Source of the DNA: Bacillota bacterium
GTDB taxonomy: Bacteria; Bacillota; Clostridia; Peptostreptococcales; Anaerovoracaceae
Assembly (NCBI GenBank): GCA_017442785.1
Contig: JAFRZB010000012.1
Coordinates: forward strand, 1 to 53,157
DNA: 53,157 nucleotides
Reading direction: 5' to 3'
The notes under the pieces were generated by a model. The model was not told the origin of the DNA. It did no database searches and was given only the letters and a program-made list of their open reading frames with translations. Within the stretch, counting starts at the first letter, position 1; every line of letters begins with the position of its first letter. The position numbers and the translations under genes are program-made. Shown one piece after another: positions 23,486 through 33,353 of the stretch.

Positions 23486-24430
23486 ATGCGGTTGTTGTTT
23501 ACAAGCGTTGGTAGAAGAGTAGAATTAATGCAAGCTTTTAAAAAATCTGCTATCGAAAGCGGAATCGAGTTAGAGCTGTTCGGAGCTGACACATCTATGA
23601 CTGCTCCGGCTTTGTATTTCTGCGATCATAGAGTACAGGTGCCAAGGATCAAAGATGCTGACTATATTCCATTCCTTGTTGATTATTGTGATGCGCACCA
23701 AATTGATGCTCTGATACCTACAATCGACACAGATCTATTAGTTCTTTCGGAAAGCAAAAACCTTTTCAAGAAGACGAGAGTATTAATAAGTGATCCCGAT
23801 AAGATCATGATTTGCCGAGACAAAATGAAGACGGGCCAATTCTTCAAGAGTCTTGGGATACAATGCCCAATCCCGGTCGATGACTATCTTTCTTACAACC
23901 ATGGCTATCCTGCATTTATTAAACCGAAGGATGGTAGTTCAAGCATTAACGCATATAAAGTTTATGACCAGAACGAACTCGAATCCTATGCAAAAATGGT
24001 CCCAGATTATATTATTCAGCCTTTTATTGACGGTATCGAGTATACCGTTGATGCATTCTGTGGGTTTGACGGAGCCCCCATTTTCATCACGCCGAGGATC
24101 AGACTGGCTGTTAGGTCTGGCGAGGTCCTGAAAACACAGATCTGTCAGGACGATATGATTATTTCTGAAATGCAAAAGATTATTTCGGTGTTTAAACCAT
24201 GTGGTCCTATTACAGTTCAGCTGATCAGGGATTCAAAAAGCGGGGAAGATTATTTTATTGAAATCAATCCGCGTTTTGGGGGAGGTGCACCGCTTAGCAT
24301 AAAGGCTGGTGCTAATAGTTGCGCAGCTCTGCTAAGACTGCTAAATGGAGAAATGGTAGGTTATCAGTATAAGGCTGCAGAAGACGGCGCTGTTTTCAGC
24401 AGGTTCGATCAAAGTATAAAAGTGGGATAA
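23486..24430 (+). CDS. ATP-grasp enzyme of the polysaccharide locus
   Basis: 314 residues with the ATP-grasp order: N-terminal preATP-grasp fold (LFTSVGRRVELMQAF), ATP-binding GYPAFIKPKDGSSS near 150, and the magnesium site FIEINPRFGGGAP near 257-269. Resembles CarB-like/PylC-like ligases. These form a bond between a carboxylate and an amine or other nucleophile through an acyl-phosphate. In a glycan cluster it may amidate a uronic acid or attach an amino acid to an amino sugar, but this is an inference. Preceded by GGAG; 8 bp before the next gene. Confidence 0.8.
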   Translation: MRLLFTSVGRRVELMQAFKKSAIESGIELELFGADTSMTAPALYFCDHRVQVPRIKDADYIPFLVDYCDAHQIDALIPTIDTDLLVLSESKNLFKKTRVLISDPDKIMICRDKMKTGQFFKSLGIQCPIPVDDYLSYNHGYPAFIKPKDGSSSINAYKVYDQNELESYAKMVPDYIIQPFIDGIEYTVDAFCGFDGAPIFITPRIRLAVRSGEVLKTQICQDDMIISEMQKIISVFKPCGPITVQLIRDSKSGEDYFIEINPRFGGGAPLSIKAGANSCAALLRLLNGEMVGYQYKAAEDGAVFSRFDQSIKVG

Positions 24431-24437
24431 TGTTCCA

Positions 24438-25610
24438 ATGAAGGGCTTAAATGTTTTATACATTGTCGGTGGTGAAGGGCATCGTTATGGATCTGAGACG
24501 ATAGCGATTGAATTGCTTTCAGCTGCGCAGGCAAACGGAATCAGGTACACTGTGATATGTGCAAATAAAGGCGCCGTATCAGAAGAGTGTGAAAGATTAG
24601 GAGTAAAGTATTTTGTTGCCCCTTTTAAGTTCTACGTATATAAGAAACCGCGTAGTTTTATCTTGAATTGCATTAAGAAAGCTGTTTGGAGAGTCAGGGC
24701 TGATTTTCTTACAGCGAGAGCAGTCAGGTTTATTGAGAACAATGTGGATATTGGCATTATAGATATAATCCATACTAATTTAAGCAGGGATCTTTTGGGC
24801 GGATTATTATCTAGAAAGTACGGTATTCCCCATGTCTGGCATATTCAGGAATTGTTCAGAGCGCATTATCAGCTCACTTTTTTACGCAGCGATCAGATCA
24901 ATTGGATGTCTGATCATGCTGATAAGTTTGTTGCGATCTCTAATACGGTCGCAAAAGATTGGATCAGCGAGGGGTTGCCAACTGATAAAGTATGTGTAAT
25001 TAAAAACGGTATTGAGCTGTCATGTGTTTCCCAGAAAAAACAGTTTGATCCTTCAGCTGCTCTTAAGCTTGTTATGGTTGGACACCTTGTTCCCGCAAAG
25101 GGGCAGGAACAAGTTATAAGATGCCTTTCAAGACTTCCTGATGAGATTCAGAAAAATATCACATTAGATTGCATAGGTGATGGAGAAACTGCTTATAAAG
25201 ATCACCTTCGCAGATATGCTTCTGAATGCGGTGTGAATATGCGTCTGTGTGGCTATCGAAGCGATATTTGCAATATTTTAAAAGATTATGATATAGGAAT
25301 CAATTATTCAGCCGGCGAGGGTTTTGGTCTTACGACTGTTGAGTATATGGCCGCAGGGTTATGTCCTATAGTAGCAAATACTGGTGCAAATACTGAATTG
25401 GTCGATGACAAAGAGAATGGATTCGTATTTGATTTTTCAAGTGAAGACAGCTTTGATTCGTTAATCACGTATCTGTATAACAACAGAGATGTATTATCAT
25501 CGGTGGCAAATAATGCTACAAAAAAAGCCTTTAGCGAGTTTGACGTTGATAGAATGTGTAGACAGGTGTTCAAACTATATGATCAACTTGCATGTATGGA
25601 CAGGAAATGA
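24438..25610 (+). CDS. Family 4 glycosyltransferase
   Basis: 390 residues, retaining GT-B enzyme. N-terminal glycine-rich acceptor loop (GGEGHRYGSETIAIELL), C-terminal donor domain with LVMVGHLVPAKGQEQVI, GYRSDICNILKDYDI and SAGEGFGLTTVEYMAAGL (the E-x7-E type motif). Adds a hexose-type sugar from a nucleotide donor at the cytoplasmic face. AT-rich, unremarkable length. Confidence 0.9.
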   Translation: MKGLNVLYIVGGEGHRYGSETIAIELLSAAQANGIRYTVICANKGAVSEECERLGVKYFVAPFKFYVYKKPRSFILNCIKKAVWRVRADFLTARAVRFIENNVDIGIIDIIHTNLSRDLLGGLLSRKYGIPHVWHIQELFRAHYQLTFLRSDQINWMSDHADKFVAISNTVAKDWISEGLPTDKVCVIKNGIELSCVSQKKQFDPSAALKLVMVGHLVPAKGQEQVIRCLSRLPDEIQKNITLDCIGDGETAYKDHLRRYASECGVNMRLCGYRSDICNILKDYDIGINYSAGEGFGLTTVEYMAAGLCPIVANTGANTELVDDKENGFVFDFSSEDSFDSLITYLYNNRDVLSSVANNATKKAFSEFDVDRMCRQVFKLYDQLACMDRK

Positions 25611-25615
25611 TTATT

Positions 25616-26425
25616 ATGAAGCAGATCGATTCCTCTGAGTTAAAGAAAATACAAATATGTTTACTGGATAGTTTTGATGGATTCTGTAGAAGAAACGGTA
25701 TTCATTACTGGCTCGATTATGGAACACTTCTCGGGGCTGTCAGGCATAAGGGTTTTATTCCCTGGGACGATGATGTGGATATTTCTATGCTTCGGGAAGA
25801 TTACGAGAAAGCGGCCTCCTTGTATAATGTCCAGTCAGACGGAAGATTTGTATTTCAAACACAATCTAATACGAAAGATTCCTGCTATCCCTTTGGGAAG
25901 CTTATTGATTCTAATACTGTTTTATATGAGTATGGTGAGACAGGTATCGAGACCGGAGTATACATTGATGTTTTTGTGTATGATAACGCTCCGGATGACA
26001 AGGAGAAGTCGGATAGAGTTTTTAGAAAAAGAGATCTCCTTGGGAGGATAAGGCGTCTTCAGTTGCCAATGAGAAAGGGTATGACTGGAAAAAAAAAGAT
26101 GGCCTATAAAATAGGGTCGACTATTATGCATCTTTTCCCTCGCGGGCTTATTAACAGGGCGCTGGACAAAAACGCAAGACGGTATGAACATGTTTCGACC
26201 AAATTTGTCAGCCCATTTGTTGATCCTTATGACCCTACATATTTCAAAGTTGAAAAAACAGTATTTCAGGACCTGGTGGAAATCGAATTTGAAGGAAAAC
26301 TGTATTTTGCCCCACGGAACTATGATTACTGGTTGGGGATACTGTACGGTAATTATATGGAATTGCCACCGGTTGAAAATAGAGTAAACCATCATATTTT
26401 TGAGGCATTTTATAAAGAGTCCTGA
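25616..26425 (+). CDS. LicD-family phosphotransferase 1
   Basis: 269 residues, LicD/fukutin-type nucleotidyltransferase-fold protein. Signature near the N-terminus: HYWLDYGTLLGAVRHKGFIPWDDDVDIS, the G-T-L-L-G-A-x-R-H and D-D-D-x-D elements that hold the metal and CDP donor. Family members transfer phosphocholine (or a related phospho-headgroup) from a CDP-activated donor to a glycan. ATG 25616 has AGGA 10 nt upstream and matches the start of the second LicD; in-frame ATGs at 25592 and 25607 have worse spacing. It pairs with the LicC-like enzymes at 35975 and 40478. Confidence 0.92.
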   Translation: MKQIDSSELKKIQICLLDSFDGFCRRNGIHYWLDYGTLLGAVRHKGFIPWDDDVDISMLREDYEKAASLYNVQSDGRFVFQTQSNTKDSCYPFGKLIDSNTVLYEYGETGIETGVYIDVFVYDNAPDDKEKSDRVFRKRDLLGRIRRLQLPMRKGMTGKKKMAYKIGSTIMHLFPRGLINRALDKNARRYEHVSTKFVSPFVDPYDPTYFKVEKTVFQDLVEIEFEGKLYFAPRNYDYWLGILYGNYMELPPVENRVNHHIFEAFYKES

Positions 26426-26468
26426 GCATTATGGACTGGGATATTTATTATTGTGGAAAGAAATAGAA

Positions 26469-27665
26469 ATGCAAGGTGAAATCAGCCTAAATTATTATAG
26501 GCCAATGTCAGTATTTGGCTCATTATATCATTTTTGCATAGCACTTATTCCAGTGTTGTACATTTTCAAATTCCCCGTATTGAATATTAGCTTGGGTACC
26601 GTAGTCATCCTTGCTGTTGTTCCATACTCAATAATGTATATCCTTAAAGGAATAAATAAGAACTATCATATACACAGTTATGTGTTCTTACTGTTTTATG
26701 TGTATTTGATTTTACGTTCAGATGGCAACACTACCAGAATAGTGTTGTGTATTTCAACTTTTCTCATCCTTTGGGGACAGATGAAGGGTGCTACAGACAA
26801 TGCAAGAATAAGAAACATAATTGAAGTTTTTGCATTGATCAATGTTGCGTTGTTAGTTATACAAGTGGTGAGTTATTACGGTGTTCATATTCACATACAG
26901 TATCTTCCTCGAGTACTAGTATACGAAGAGTATCAGGAATCATATGTTTTTCGTGAACTTTCGGGGCTGTACAGGCCGAGCGCGTTATTTCTCGAGCCTT
27001 CACATTTCTCGCAATATTGTATTTTCGCATTGATATCGGCTTTGTTTCCGGCTAGCGGGCCAGTGAGAATGAAAAGAGCAATTGCAATCGGAACAGGGTG
27101 TATATTGACCACTTCAGGAATGGGAATCGCTCTTACATTTGGCGTGTTTGCCTGGTATGTTTTTTTAAATAAACAAAGGATCAATAAGAAGCTCCTCATA
27201 ATAATAGGATGCATTCCAGTATTGTTGGTCGCACTTCTTGTTTTGTCAAGGACTGCCTTTTTCCAGACAGCAATTCAAAGAGTGTTTTCCAATGTCGATG
27301 GATATAATGCAGTTTCTGGACGGATCCATAATTGGGATGATGCAATAGGGACTATGCATGGCAGTTTATTGTGGTTTGGATATGGTGATAACTATAATTA
27401 TAAGCTTTATTTGACAGGATTAGCCGATATGATCTATAAATATGGAATCCTTAGTATTGTTTTAGAGGGCTCATGTTTTCTGTATTTAATGATCAAGAAA
27501 AAAAATAGCTATATTTGGTGCTGTTGTGTGGTATTCATAATACTGTTTTGTGTAGCACATATAACGAATTTTGTTGCTCAGGTATTCTATTTTGGGATAC
27601 TTATTGCTGATGCATCAGTTGAGAAGACAAAATATGAAGGCGTTATAAGTGGCCAGGTCTTTTGA
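26469..27665 (+). CDS. O-antigen/polysaccharide polymerase (Wzy-like)
   Basis: 398 residues, ten or more hydrophobic segments and a larger loop. The segment LYRPSALFLEPSHFSQY near the middle is of the R-x-G/S-l-f-x-E-P type seen in Wzy and O-antigen ligase proteins. Expected to polymerise flipped repeat units at the outer membrane face. ATG 26469 has GGAAAG 8 nt upstream; the frame is open back to about 26400 but that part overlaps LicD1. Wzy proteins are poorly conserved, so topology and context carry the call. Confidence 0.75.
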   Translation: MQGEISLNYYRPMSVFGSLYHFCIALIPVLYIFKFPVLNISLGTVVILAVVPYSIMYILKGINKNYHIHSYVFLLFYVYLILRSDGNTTRIVLCISTFLILWGQMKGATDNARIRNIIEVFALINVALLVIQVVSYYGVHIHIQYLPRVLVYEEYQESYVFRELSGLYRPSALFLEPSHFSQYCIFALISALFPASGPVRMKRAIAIGTGCILTTSGMGIALTFGVFAWYVFLNKQRINKKLLIIIGCIPVLLVALLVLSRTAFFQTAIQRVFSNVDGYNAVSGRIHNWDDAIGTMHGSLLWFGYGDNYNYKLYLTGLADMIYKYGILSIVLEGSCFLYLMIKKKNSYIWCCCVVFIILFCVAHITNFVAQVFYFGILIADASVEKTKYEGVISGQVF

Positions 27666-27733
27666 CCAAATTGAAAGCGGATAAAACTCATTCGTCTATT
27701 AAGAGTTTGAATGAAGTTGTGGAAAGATAGTAG

Positions 27734-27761
27734 AATCGGCGCCATAATAATCTCGCCGATT
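27734..27761 (+). other. Stem-loop between wzy and licD2
   Basis: AATCGGCG (27734-27741) and CGCCGATT (27754-27761), an 8-bp perfect stem with a 12-nt loop in the 131-bp gap. No T-run follows, so it is not a classical terminator; it may be an mRNA processing or stabilising hairpin, or chance. Confidence 0.35.
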
Positions 27762-27796
27762 TGGAAGAATTAAAAAGCCAGTGAAAGGCCTTGAAC

Positions 27797-28621
27797 ATGA
27801 TCGAATTAACGCAAGCGCAGTGTATCGAAATAAGAAAAAGCGTTCTGTATGAGTTTCATAAAAAGTGTGAGTCGCTGGGCGTAAAGTACGCTTTGGGGTA
27901 TGGAACGCTTCTTGGGGCAGTAAGGCACGGTGGTATGATTCCGTGGGATGATGATATTGATGTAATTGTTCCGAGGGAAGACTTTGAGAAATTGTGCAAC
28001 ATCTACAGCAAGAATGACTGTAAAGACCGCTATCAATTCGTAACACATCGCAATCACCCCGAGATCAAAACAAAGATCGGATACTTCATCGATTTTAATA
28101 CAATAACGGAGACTGCGAACACAACAAAGGAATACCATGGTGTTCATATCGATGTTTACCCGGTCGATGTGTTGCCCAATGATAGCTTTTCTCAAAAGCT
28201 TTTGTTCATCAGGCGAAGGTTTCTTCAGACTTTGATTCGTGCAAAGGATATACATCCTGAAGTTATGCATGGAACTCAAAAACTGATAAGGCAGATAGTT
28301 CTCTTACTATGTGCTCCGTTTAATTATGATAAGGCATTGGATAAACTGCATCTGGTTGCAAAAGCCTGGTCAACAGTTCCAGAAGAAGAGAAAAAGACAG
28401 CATGTGTGCTTGTTGAAACAGGAACACCGATTTGTTTCCCATATAATATAACCAAGGAGTATGCATTATACAATTATGATGGTCATGCATACTGGGGTTT
28501 TAAAGATTATGACAGTATTCTTAGGGCTTGGTATGGAGACTATATGACTCCGCCTCCGGACTCAGAACGGGTCAGGCCTGAGCATAGATTTGTCCATTTC
28601 TATTACAAGGATGAGATATGA
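27797..28621 (+). CDS. LicD-family phosphotransferase 2
   Basis: 274 residues with the same signature as the first LicD: LGYGTLLGAVRHGGMIPWDDD followed by IDVI, then a metal-fold core and a terminal YGDYMTPPPDSER patch. The two proteins align along most of their length but are clearly divergent, so they probably modify different positions or use different headgroups. ATG 27797 has GAAAGG 8 nt upstream. The stop overlaps the flippase start by 4 bp (ATGA). Confidence 0.92.
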   Translation: MIELTQAQCIEIRKSVLYEFHKKCESLGVKYALGYGTLLGAVRHGGMIPWDDDIDVIVPREDFEKLCNIYSKNDCKDRYQFVTHRNHPEIKTKIGYFIDFNTITETANTTKEYHGVHIDVYPVDVLPNDSFSQKLLFIRRRFLQTLIRAKDIHPEVMHGTQKLIRQIVLLLCAPFNYDKALDKLHLVAKAWSTVPEEEKKTACVLVETGTPICFPYNITKEYALYNYDGHAYWGFKDYDSILRAWYGDYMTPPPDSERVRPEHRFVHFYYKDEI

Positions 28622-30144
28622 TAAAAAGCCAATCGCGTATAACAGGTGTTATTATTTCATATATCTCTACAGCGATTAGAGCATTATCCAAATTGCTGAT
28701 AACACCCATTTATATTCGAATCCTTGGTTTGGATGACTATGGGTTTTACCAGTATATCTTTTCAATTGCAAGCTACGTAATGATTCTTGATTTCGGTATC
28801 TCATCGGTGATCAATTCATTTTCAATAAAATGTCGGGAAAAAGGAGACAACGACGGTGTTGAAAATGTAATGTTTTACACATTGGTGTTTTCTTGTGTGG
28901 CTGCGCTTGTAATTGTAGTATTCGGTATAGCTATCTTTGCCGGCGCGCCAATCATTTTTGGTGATACAATAAATGGACGGGTCGGTCTTACGAGAAAGCT
29001 ACTCGTTTTAATGATCTCCGAGTTGATAATGCTTATGTTTCAGCATTATTTCGAAGGAGTAATATTAGCTGCAGAAAAATACATTACCTTGAGAGGGATC
29101 GATCTTATACAGATTCTCTTCCGTTGTATCATCACTATATTGCTGCTTTACAGTAACATCGGTGTAATGTCGATCGCCATAGGGGACTTTTTAGGTGTTG
29201 GTATCTGCCTCGGATTTGAGGTGTTTTATTGTTTCAATAAGATAGACCTCAAGATCAAGTATCACTACAAAGACCGGGAACTGCTAAGGGGTATAGCAAA
29301 GCTTGCGATCGCGCTCTGTTTGCAGTCGATTATTTCATTCTTAAACTCCTCAATAGACAAATATGTTTTAGGTAGGTATCTTGGAACGGTTGCAGTAACG
29401 ATATATTCAGTTGCTCTAACGTTTTCCATATTTTTTGATGAAATCTCAACTGCAATACAGCGATTATATTTGCCTCAAGTTATAAAACTTGTTGCATCTG
29501 GCGCAGACGGAAAAACACTTACGGACTTCGTGATCGTTCCTGGACGATATCAGATGGTGCTGTGTGGTGGTGCTCTTGGCGGTTTTATTGTTCTTGGTCG
29601 GCAATTCATAGAACTGTGGACCGGAAAAGAAACGTTGGATGCGTGGGTCATTGCGCTGTTTTTAATGGTTCCCTCAGTATTACCTTTAATACAGAATGTA
29701 TGTTTATCAATTCTTACAGCATTAAACAAACGAATGTTTCGCAGCTGTGTTTTGGGAAGTATGGCAATAGCCAATCTTTTCGTAACGATCTTTCTGGTAA
29801 AGAAGATCGGGCTGATGGGCGCCCCAATAGGTACTTGTATCTCGTTGATCCTTGGCAATAATATTGCGATGAACTTATACTATAAAAAGGTCATTGGAAT
29901 AGATGTTATAAGGTTGTTCAAGTGTGTTCTTAAGGGTATTCTTCCGTGTGCAGTAGTTGCCACAGTCGTTACTTACCCATTAACATTGGTAAAGGCACAT
30001 GGCCTTATATGGTTTGCTGCAGATGGCATTGTCTTTTGCATTGTTTACTTCGTTTTGTTATGGTTCTTTGGCTTTAACAGTGTTGAGAAGAACAAAATAC
30101 AAGAGCGTGTTCTCTTATTGCTTCGCAAGATGGGTGGTAAGTAG
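28618..30144 (+). CDS. Polysaccharide flippase (Wzx-like, MATE/MVF fold)
   Basis: 508 residues, about fourteen hydrophobic segments. N-terminal pattern SYISTAIRALSKLLITPIYIRILGLDDYGFYQ is typical of oligosaccharide flippases (polysaccharide biosynthesis protein family), with the mid-protein segment SIDKYVLGRYLGTVAVTIYS. It moves the undecaprenyl-linked repeat unit across the membrane. Translationally coupled to licD2 by an ATGA overlap, which suits a flippase that handles decorated units. Confidence 0.9.
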   Translation: MIKSQSRITGVIISYISTAIRALSKLLITPIYIRILGLDDYGFYQYIFSIASYVMILDFGISSVINSFSIKCREKGDNDGVENVMFYTLVFSCVAALVIVVFGIAIFAGAPIIFGDTINGRVGLTRKLLVLMISELIMLMFQHYFEGVILAAEKYITLRGIDLIQILFRCIITILLLYSNIGVMSIAIGDFLGVGICLGFEVFYCFNKIDLKIKYHYKDRELLRGIAKLAIALCLQSIISFLNSSIDKYVLGRYLGTVAVTIYSVALTFSIFFDEISTAIQRLYLPQVIKLVASGADGKTLTDFVIVPGRYQMVLCGGALGGFIVLGRQFIELWTGKETLDAWVIALFLMVPSVLPLIQNVCLSILTALNKRMFRSCVLGSMAIANLFVTIFLVKKIGLMGAPIGTCISLILGNNIAMNLYYKKVIGIDVIRLFKCVLKGILPCAVVATVVTYPLTLVKAHGLIWFAADGIVFCIVYFVLLWFFGFNSVEKNKIQERVLLLLRKMGGK

Positions 30145-30152
30145 AGATCTGT

Positions 30153-31331
30153 ATGGATAATAAAGTAGTTGATAATGACAACCTGCATTGCAGAAAGATT
30201 TGTTATCGATGTCTCGTTTTTTGTTTAGTTCTCGTGTTAGCTTGTTTGTCGATCTCGGGTTGCGGGCAGTCAAGTTCAACTGGATTAACGAGTGAACAAA
30301 CAAGGACACTGGAGTTTTTCACAGAAGGACAAGAGGGGTTATTAGATCGGATAAACAAAATATACAGTTGTTCCGACTACACGTTCGTGTTTTTTTCAGA
30401 TCTACATAATGGATGGCGAAATCTGATAAAGATGCTCGATACTGCAAACACGTTAAGGGTAAATGCAGTGATCAATGCAGGTGATACAGTATTAAAATAC
30501 ATAAATGATAGTGAAACTGATTTCTCATGGTATACATCTATGATCGGAGAGTCAAAAGTTGATGTATTGACTGCCGTGGGAAATCATGATGTATGGGAAA
30601 ATGGTTATTGGATAAAAGCAGAACCCAATTTAACATATAGAGAGATCATCAAGCCTGTTATCAAAAATGTTGACTGGATCATTCAGCCTGATGGTGCTGA
30701 AGAAAACGGGCTCTGCTATTATTATAAGGATTATGGTCATATTCGCGTAATAGTATTAAATGCAATGGCAGGGGATCCTTCCGTTGCTTTTTGGGATGAT
30801 AATGAAGCCAATTGGCTGAAAGCAGTTTTGTCGGAGTCCTTAAAAGAAAAAAAACATGTTATTTGTGTAAACCATGCCCCGTTTAATAAGGAAATATCGA
30901 TAAGAAATCAAGATTATAACTGGAACTCTATTGAGGATTATAGACTGCTTGTTGATTATGATAATATTTGTACGGAAAACGAGGCATTATCAATAGTGCA
31001 AGAGTACATTAACAATGGTGGCGTTTTCATTTGCTGGTTATGTGGTCATACTCATGTAGATGAAGTACTGCAAGCCAGTGGTTATCCTGGGCAGTTAATG
31101 CTTGGAATTGCCAGTGCAAGGTATTCATTTCATTCAGATGGACTTGTTTCAGAAGATAAAAATGATCCATCCTTCTATTGTTTTGATTACTTGGGAATTA
31201 ATGAAGAAGATGGTATGCTGTATCGTACAAGATTTGGATGGAATATTGATTCATCGTTAAAGGTAAGGGATTTCTTTGCTTATGATTACATCAATGATAT
31301 TATCTTTGATTCGAATAAAAGAATAGAATAG
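30153..31331 (+). CDS. Surface lipoprotein metallophosphoesterase
   Basis: 392 residues. Signal peptide with lipobox SISGC (C37), so the enzyme is exported and lipid-anchored. The calcineurin-type two-metal site is complete: D83-L-H85 (FFSDLHNG), G110-D111 (NAGDTV), GNHD (143-146), VNHAPF and CGHTHVD. It therefore should hydrolyse phosphomonoesters or diesters outside the cell. Within this locus plausible roles are trimming phospho-substituents from the glycan or freeing headgroups from extracellular phosphodiesters; both are inference. Strongly AT-rich. Confidence 0.88.
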   Translation: MDNKVVDNDNLHCRKICYRCLVFCLVLVLACLSISGCGQSSSTGLTSEQTRTLEFFTEGQEGLLDRINKIYSCSDYTFVFFSDLHNGWRNLIKMLDTANTLRVNAVINAGDTVLKYINDSETDFSWYTSMIGESKVDVLTAVGNHDVWENGYWIKAEPNLTYREIIKPVIKNVDWIIQPDGAEENGLCYYYKDYGHIRVIVLNAMAGDPSVAFWDDNEANWLKAVLSESLKEKKHVICVNHAPFNKEISIRNQDYNWNSIEDYRLLVDYDNICTENEALSIVQEYINNGGVFICWLCGHTHVDEVLQASGYPGQLMLGIASARYSFHSDGLVSEDKNDPSFYCFDYLGINEEDGMLYRTRFGWNIDSSLKVRDFFAYDYINDIIFDSNKRIE

Positions 31332-31368
31332 TGTTAATCAGTACAATACTTTAAGAAAGGATAATTAT

Positions 31369-32262
31369 TTGAATATGAAAGGAATTATCTTGGCCGGTGG
31401 CGCCGGAACACGTTTGTACCCACTTACGATGGTGACAAGCAAACAGCTTTTGCCGGTATATGACAAACCGATGATATATTATCCTCTGTCGGTGCTTATG
31501 CTGGCTGGAATAAAGGACATACTTATTATCAGCACCCCAGAAGACACACCTCGTTTTAAGGCGCTCTTGGGTGACGGTAAACAGTTTGGAGTTGATCTAA
31601 GCTATAAGGTCCAGCCGTCACCTGACGGACTTGCCCAAGCATTCATCCTCGGAGAAGAATTCATTGGCGAAGACGCATGCGCTATGGTTCTGGGGGATAA
31701 CATATTCTATGGAAATGGGTTTAAAAAGATCCTTCGTGCAGCTGTTGAAGATGCCGAAACCAATAAGCGCGCAACGGTGTTTGGGTACTATGTCAATGAC
31801 CCCGAACGTTTCGGTGTAGTCGCATTTGATGAAAAAGGCAAGGCGACCAGTATTGAGGAAAAGCCTAAGGTCCCAAAGTCTAACTATGCTGTTACAGGCC
31901 TGTATTTCTACCCTGCAGGAGTTTCTGCAAGGGCTAATCAGGTGAAACCGTCTGCCCGAGGGGAGCTGGAGATCACCACGCTGAATGAGATGTACCTGAA
32001 GGACGAGTTGCTTGATGTTCAGCTTCTTGGCAGAGGATTCGCATGGCTGGACACCGGAACAATGGACAGCCTGGTAGATGCGGCAGAGTTCGTTCGTATG
32101 ATATCCCAGAGGCAGGGCATAACCATTTCTGCTCCCGAGGAGATAGCGTATATCAATCAGTGGATAGATAAAGAAAAACTACTGGAATCCGCTTCAAGGT
32201 ATGGAAAGAGCCCTTACGGCGCGCATCTTAAAGCCGTAGCGGAAGGCAAAGTTAAGTATTAA
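31369..32262 (+). CDS. rfbA: Glucose-1-phosphate thymidylyltransferase
   Basis: 297 residues. First step to dTDP-L-rhamnose: dTTP + Glc-1-P to dTDP-glucose. Motifs: [14 protein letters not shown] (nucleotide loop), [25 protein letters not shown] (metal Asp), SIEEKP and WLDTGT. AGAAAGG lies 8 nt before TTG 31369 and 14 nt before ATG 31375, which favours the TTG. Begins a four-gene rhamnose block of intermediate GC content. Confidence 0.97.
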   Translation: MNMKGIILAGGAGTRLYPLTMVTSKQLLPVYDKPMIYYPLSVLMLAGIKDILIISTPEDTPRFKALLGDGKQFGVDLSYKVQPSPDGLAQAFILGEEFIGEDACAMVLGDNIFYGNGFKKILRAAVEDAETNKRATVFGYYVNDPERFGVVAFDEKGKATSIEEKPKVPKSNYAVTGLYFYPAGVSARANQVKPSARGELEITTLNEMYLKDELLDVQLLGRGFAWLDTGTMDSLVDAAEFVRMISQRQGITISAPEEIAYINQWIDKEKLLESASRYGKSPYGAHLKAVAEGKVKY

Positions 32263-32278
32263 TATGAGGTTTGGGAAA

Positions 32279-33343
32279 ATGAAGAAGTATTTGATTACTG
32301 GCTGCGCAGGATTCATCGGTTCCAATTTCGTTTACTACATGCTTAAGAAGTATGATGACATACTTCTTGTTAATCTGGACAAGCTTACTTATGCAGGTAA
32401 TCTGGAAAACCTTAAGGGTGTTGAGGGCGATCCCCGCCACATTTTCGTTCAGGGAGATATCTGCGACAAAAAACTCGTAACAGAACTGTTCGAAAAATAC
32501 GATTTCGACTATGTCATCAACTTTGCGGCTGAGAGCCATGTTGATCGCTCTATTGCAAATCCGGAGATATTTGTTCAGTCCAACGTGATGGGAACTGTAA
32601 ACCTGCTTCAGCGCGCTAAGGAAGCCTGGTATAATGCAGAGAACAAGACCTGGAAAGACGGAAAGAAGTATCTGCAGGTAAGTACAGACGAGGTCTATGG
32701 TGCGCTCGGACCGGAAGGCTACTTTATGGAGACTACTCCCATTAACCCGCATAGTCCTTACAGTTCTTCCAAGGCTTCCGCAGATCACTTTGTTAAGGCG
32801 TTCTTTGACACCTATGGTATGCCTGTCAATATTACACGATGCAGCAACAACTATGGTCCTTACCAGTTCCCTGAGAAACTGATACCTCTTATGATCAACA
32901 ACGTAAAGCATCATAAGCAGCTTCCGGTCTACGGGGATGGCATGCAGATACGTGATTGGCTCTATGTGGAAGACCACTGCAAGGCTATCGACATGGTCTG
33001 CAACGGCGGTAAAATAGGTGAAGTTTATAATGTGGGCGGTCATAATGAACGTCCGAACATCTTTATTGTAAAGACTATTATAGAGCAGCTGCATGACAGA
33101 TTGAACGATGAAGGAATTTCTGAGGCGCTGATCAAGCACGTGGAAGACCGTCTTGGACACGATCGTCGTTATGGTATCGATCCAACCAAGATCAAGGAAG
33201 ACCTTGGTTGGTATCCGGAGACCCCGTTTGAAATCGGCATCGTTAAAACTATAGACTGGTATCTGGAAAATGAAGAATGGATGGACCGCGTGACGAGTGG
33301 TGCCTATCAAAGCTATTATGAAGAAATGTATAAAAACAGATAG
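32279..33343 (+). CDS. rfbB: dTDP-glucose 4,6-dehydratase
   Basis: 354 residues, extended short-chain dehydrogenase making dTDP-4-keto-6-deoxyglucose. TGCAGFIGSNF NAD loop, AAESHVDRSI, STDEVYG (with the dehydratase Asp-Glu) and YSSSKASADH (Tyr-x3-Lys). ATG 32279 is preceded by GAGG 9 nt upstream; ATG 32264 would add five residues without a ribosome site. Confidence 0.97.
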   Translation: MKKYLITGCAGFIGSNFVYYMLKKYDDILLVNLDKLTYAGNLENLKGVEGDPRHIFVQGDICDKKLVTELFEKYDFDYVINFAAESHVDRSIANPEIFVQSNVMGTVNLLQRAKEAWYNAENKTWKDGKKYLQVSTDEVYGALGPEGYFMETTPINPHSPYSSSKASADHFVKAFFDTYGMPVNITRCSNNYGPYQFPEKLIPLMINNVKHHKQLPVYGDGMQIRDWLYVEDHCKAIDMVCNGGKIGEVYNVGGHNERPNIFIVKTIIEQLHDRLNDEGISEALIKHVEDRLGHDRRYGIDPTKIKEDLGWYPETPFEIGIVKTIDWYLENEEWMDRVTSGAYQSYYEEMYKNR

Positions 33344-33353
33344 AGGTCAAAAA

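Noticed and set aside
27734-27761. Hairpin after wzy as a terminator
   Set aside because: The 8-bp stem lacks a following T-run and downstream genes appear to belong to the same transcription unit.
33297-33353. Upstream GTG start extending rfbD
   Set aside because: It overlaps rfbB by 47 bp and would precede the conserved VTGVCGQLG start by an unconserved stretch; ATG 33354 has a good ribosome site.
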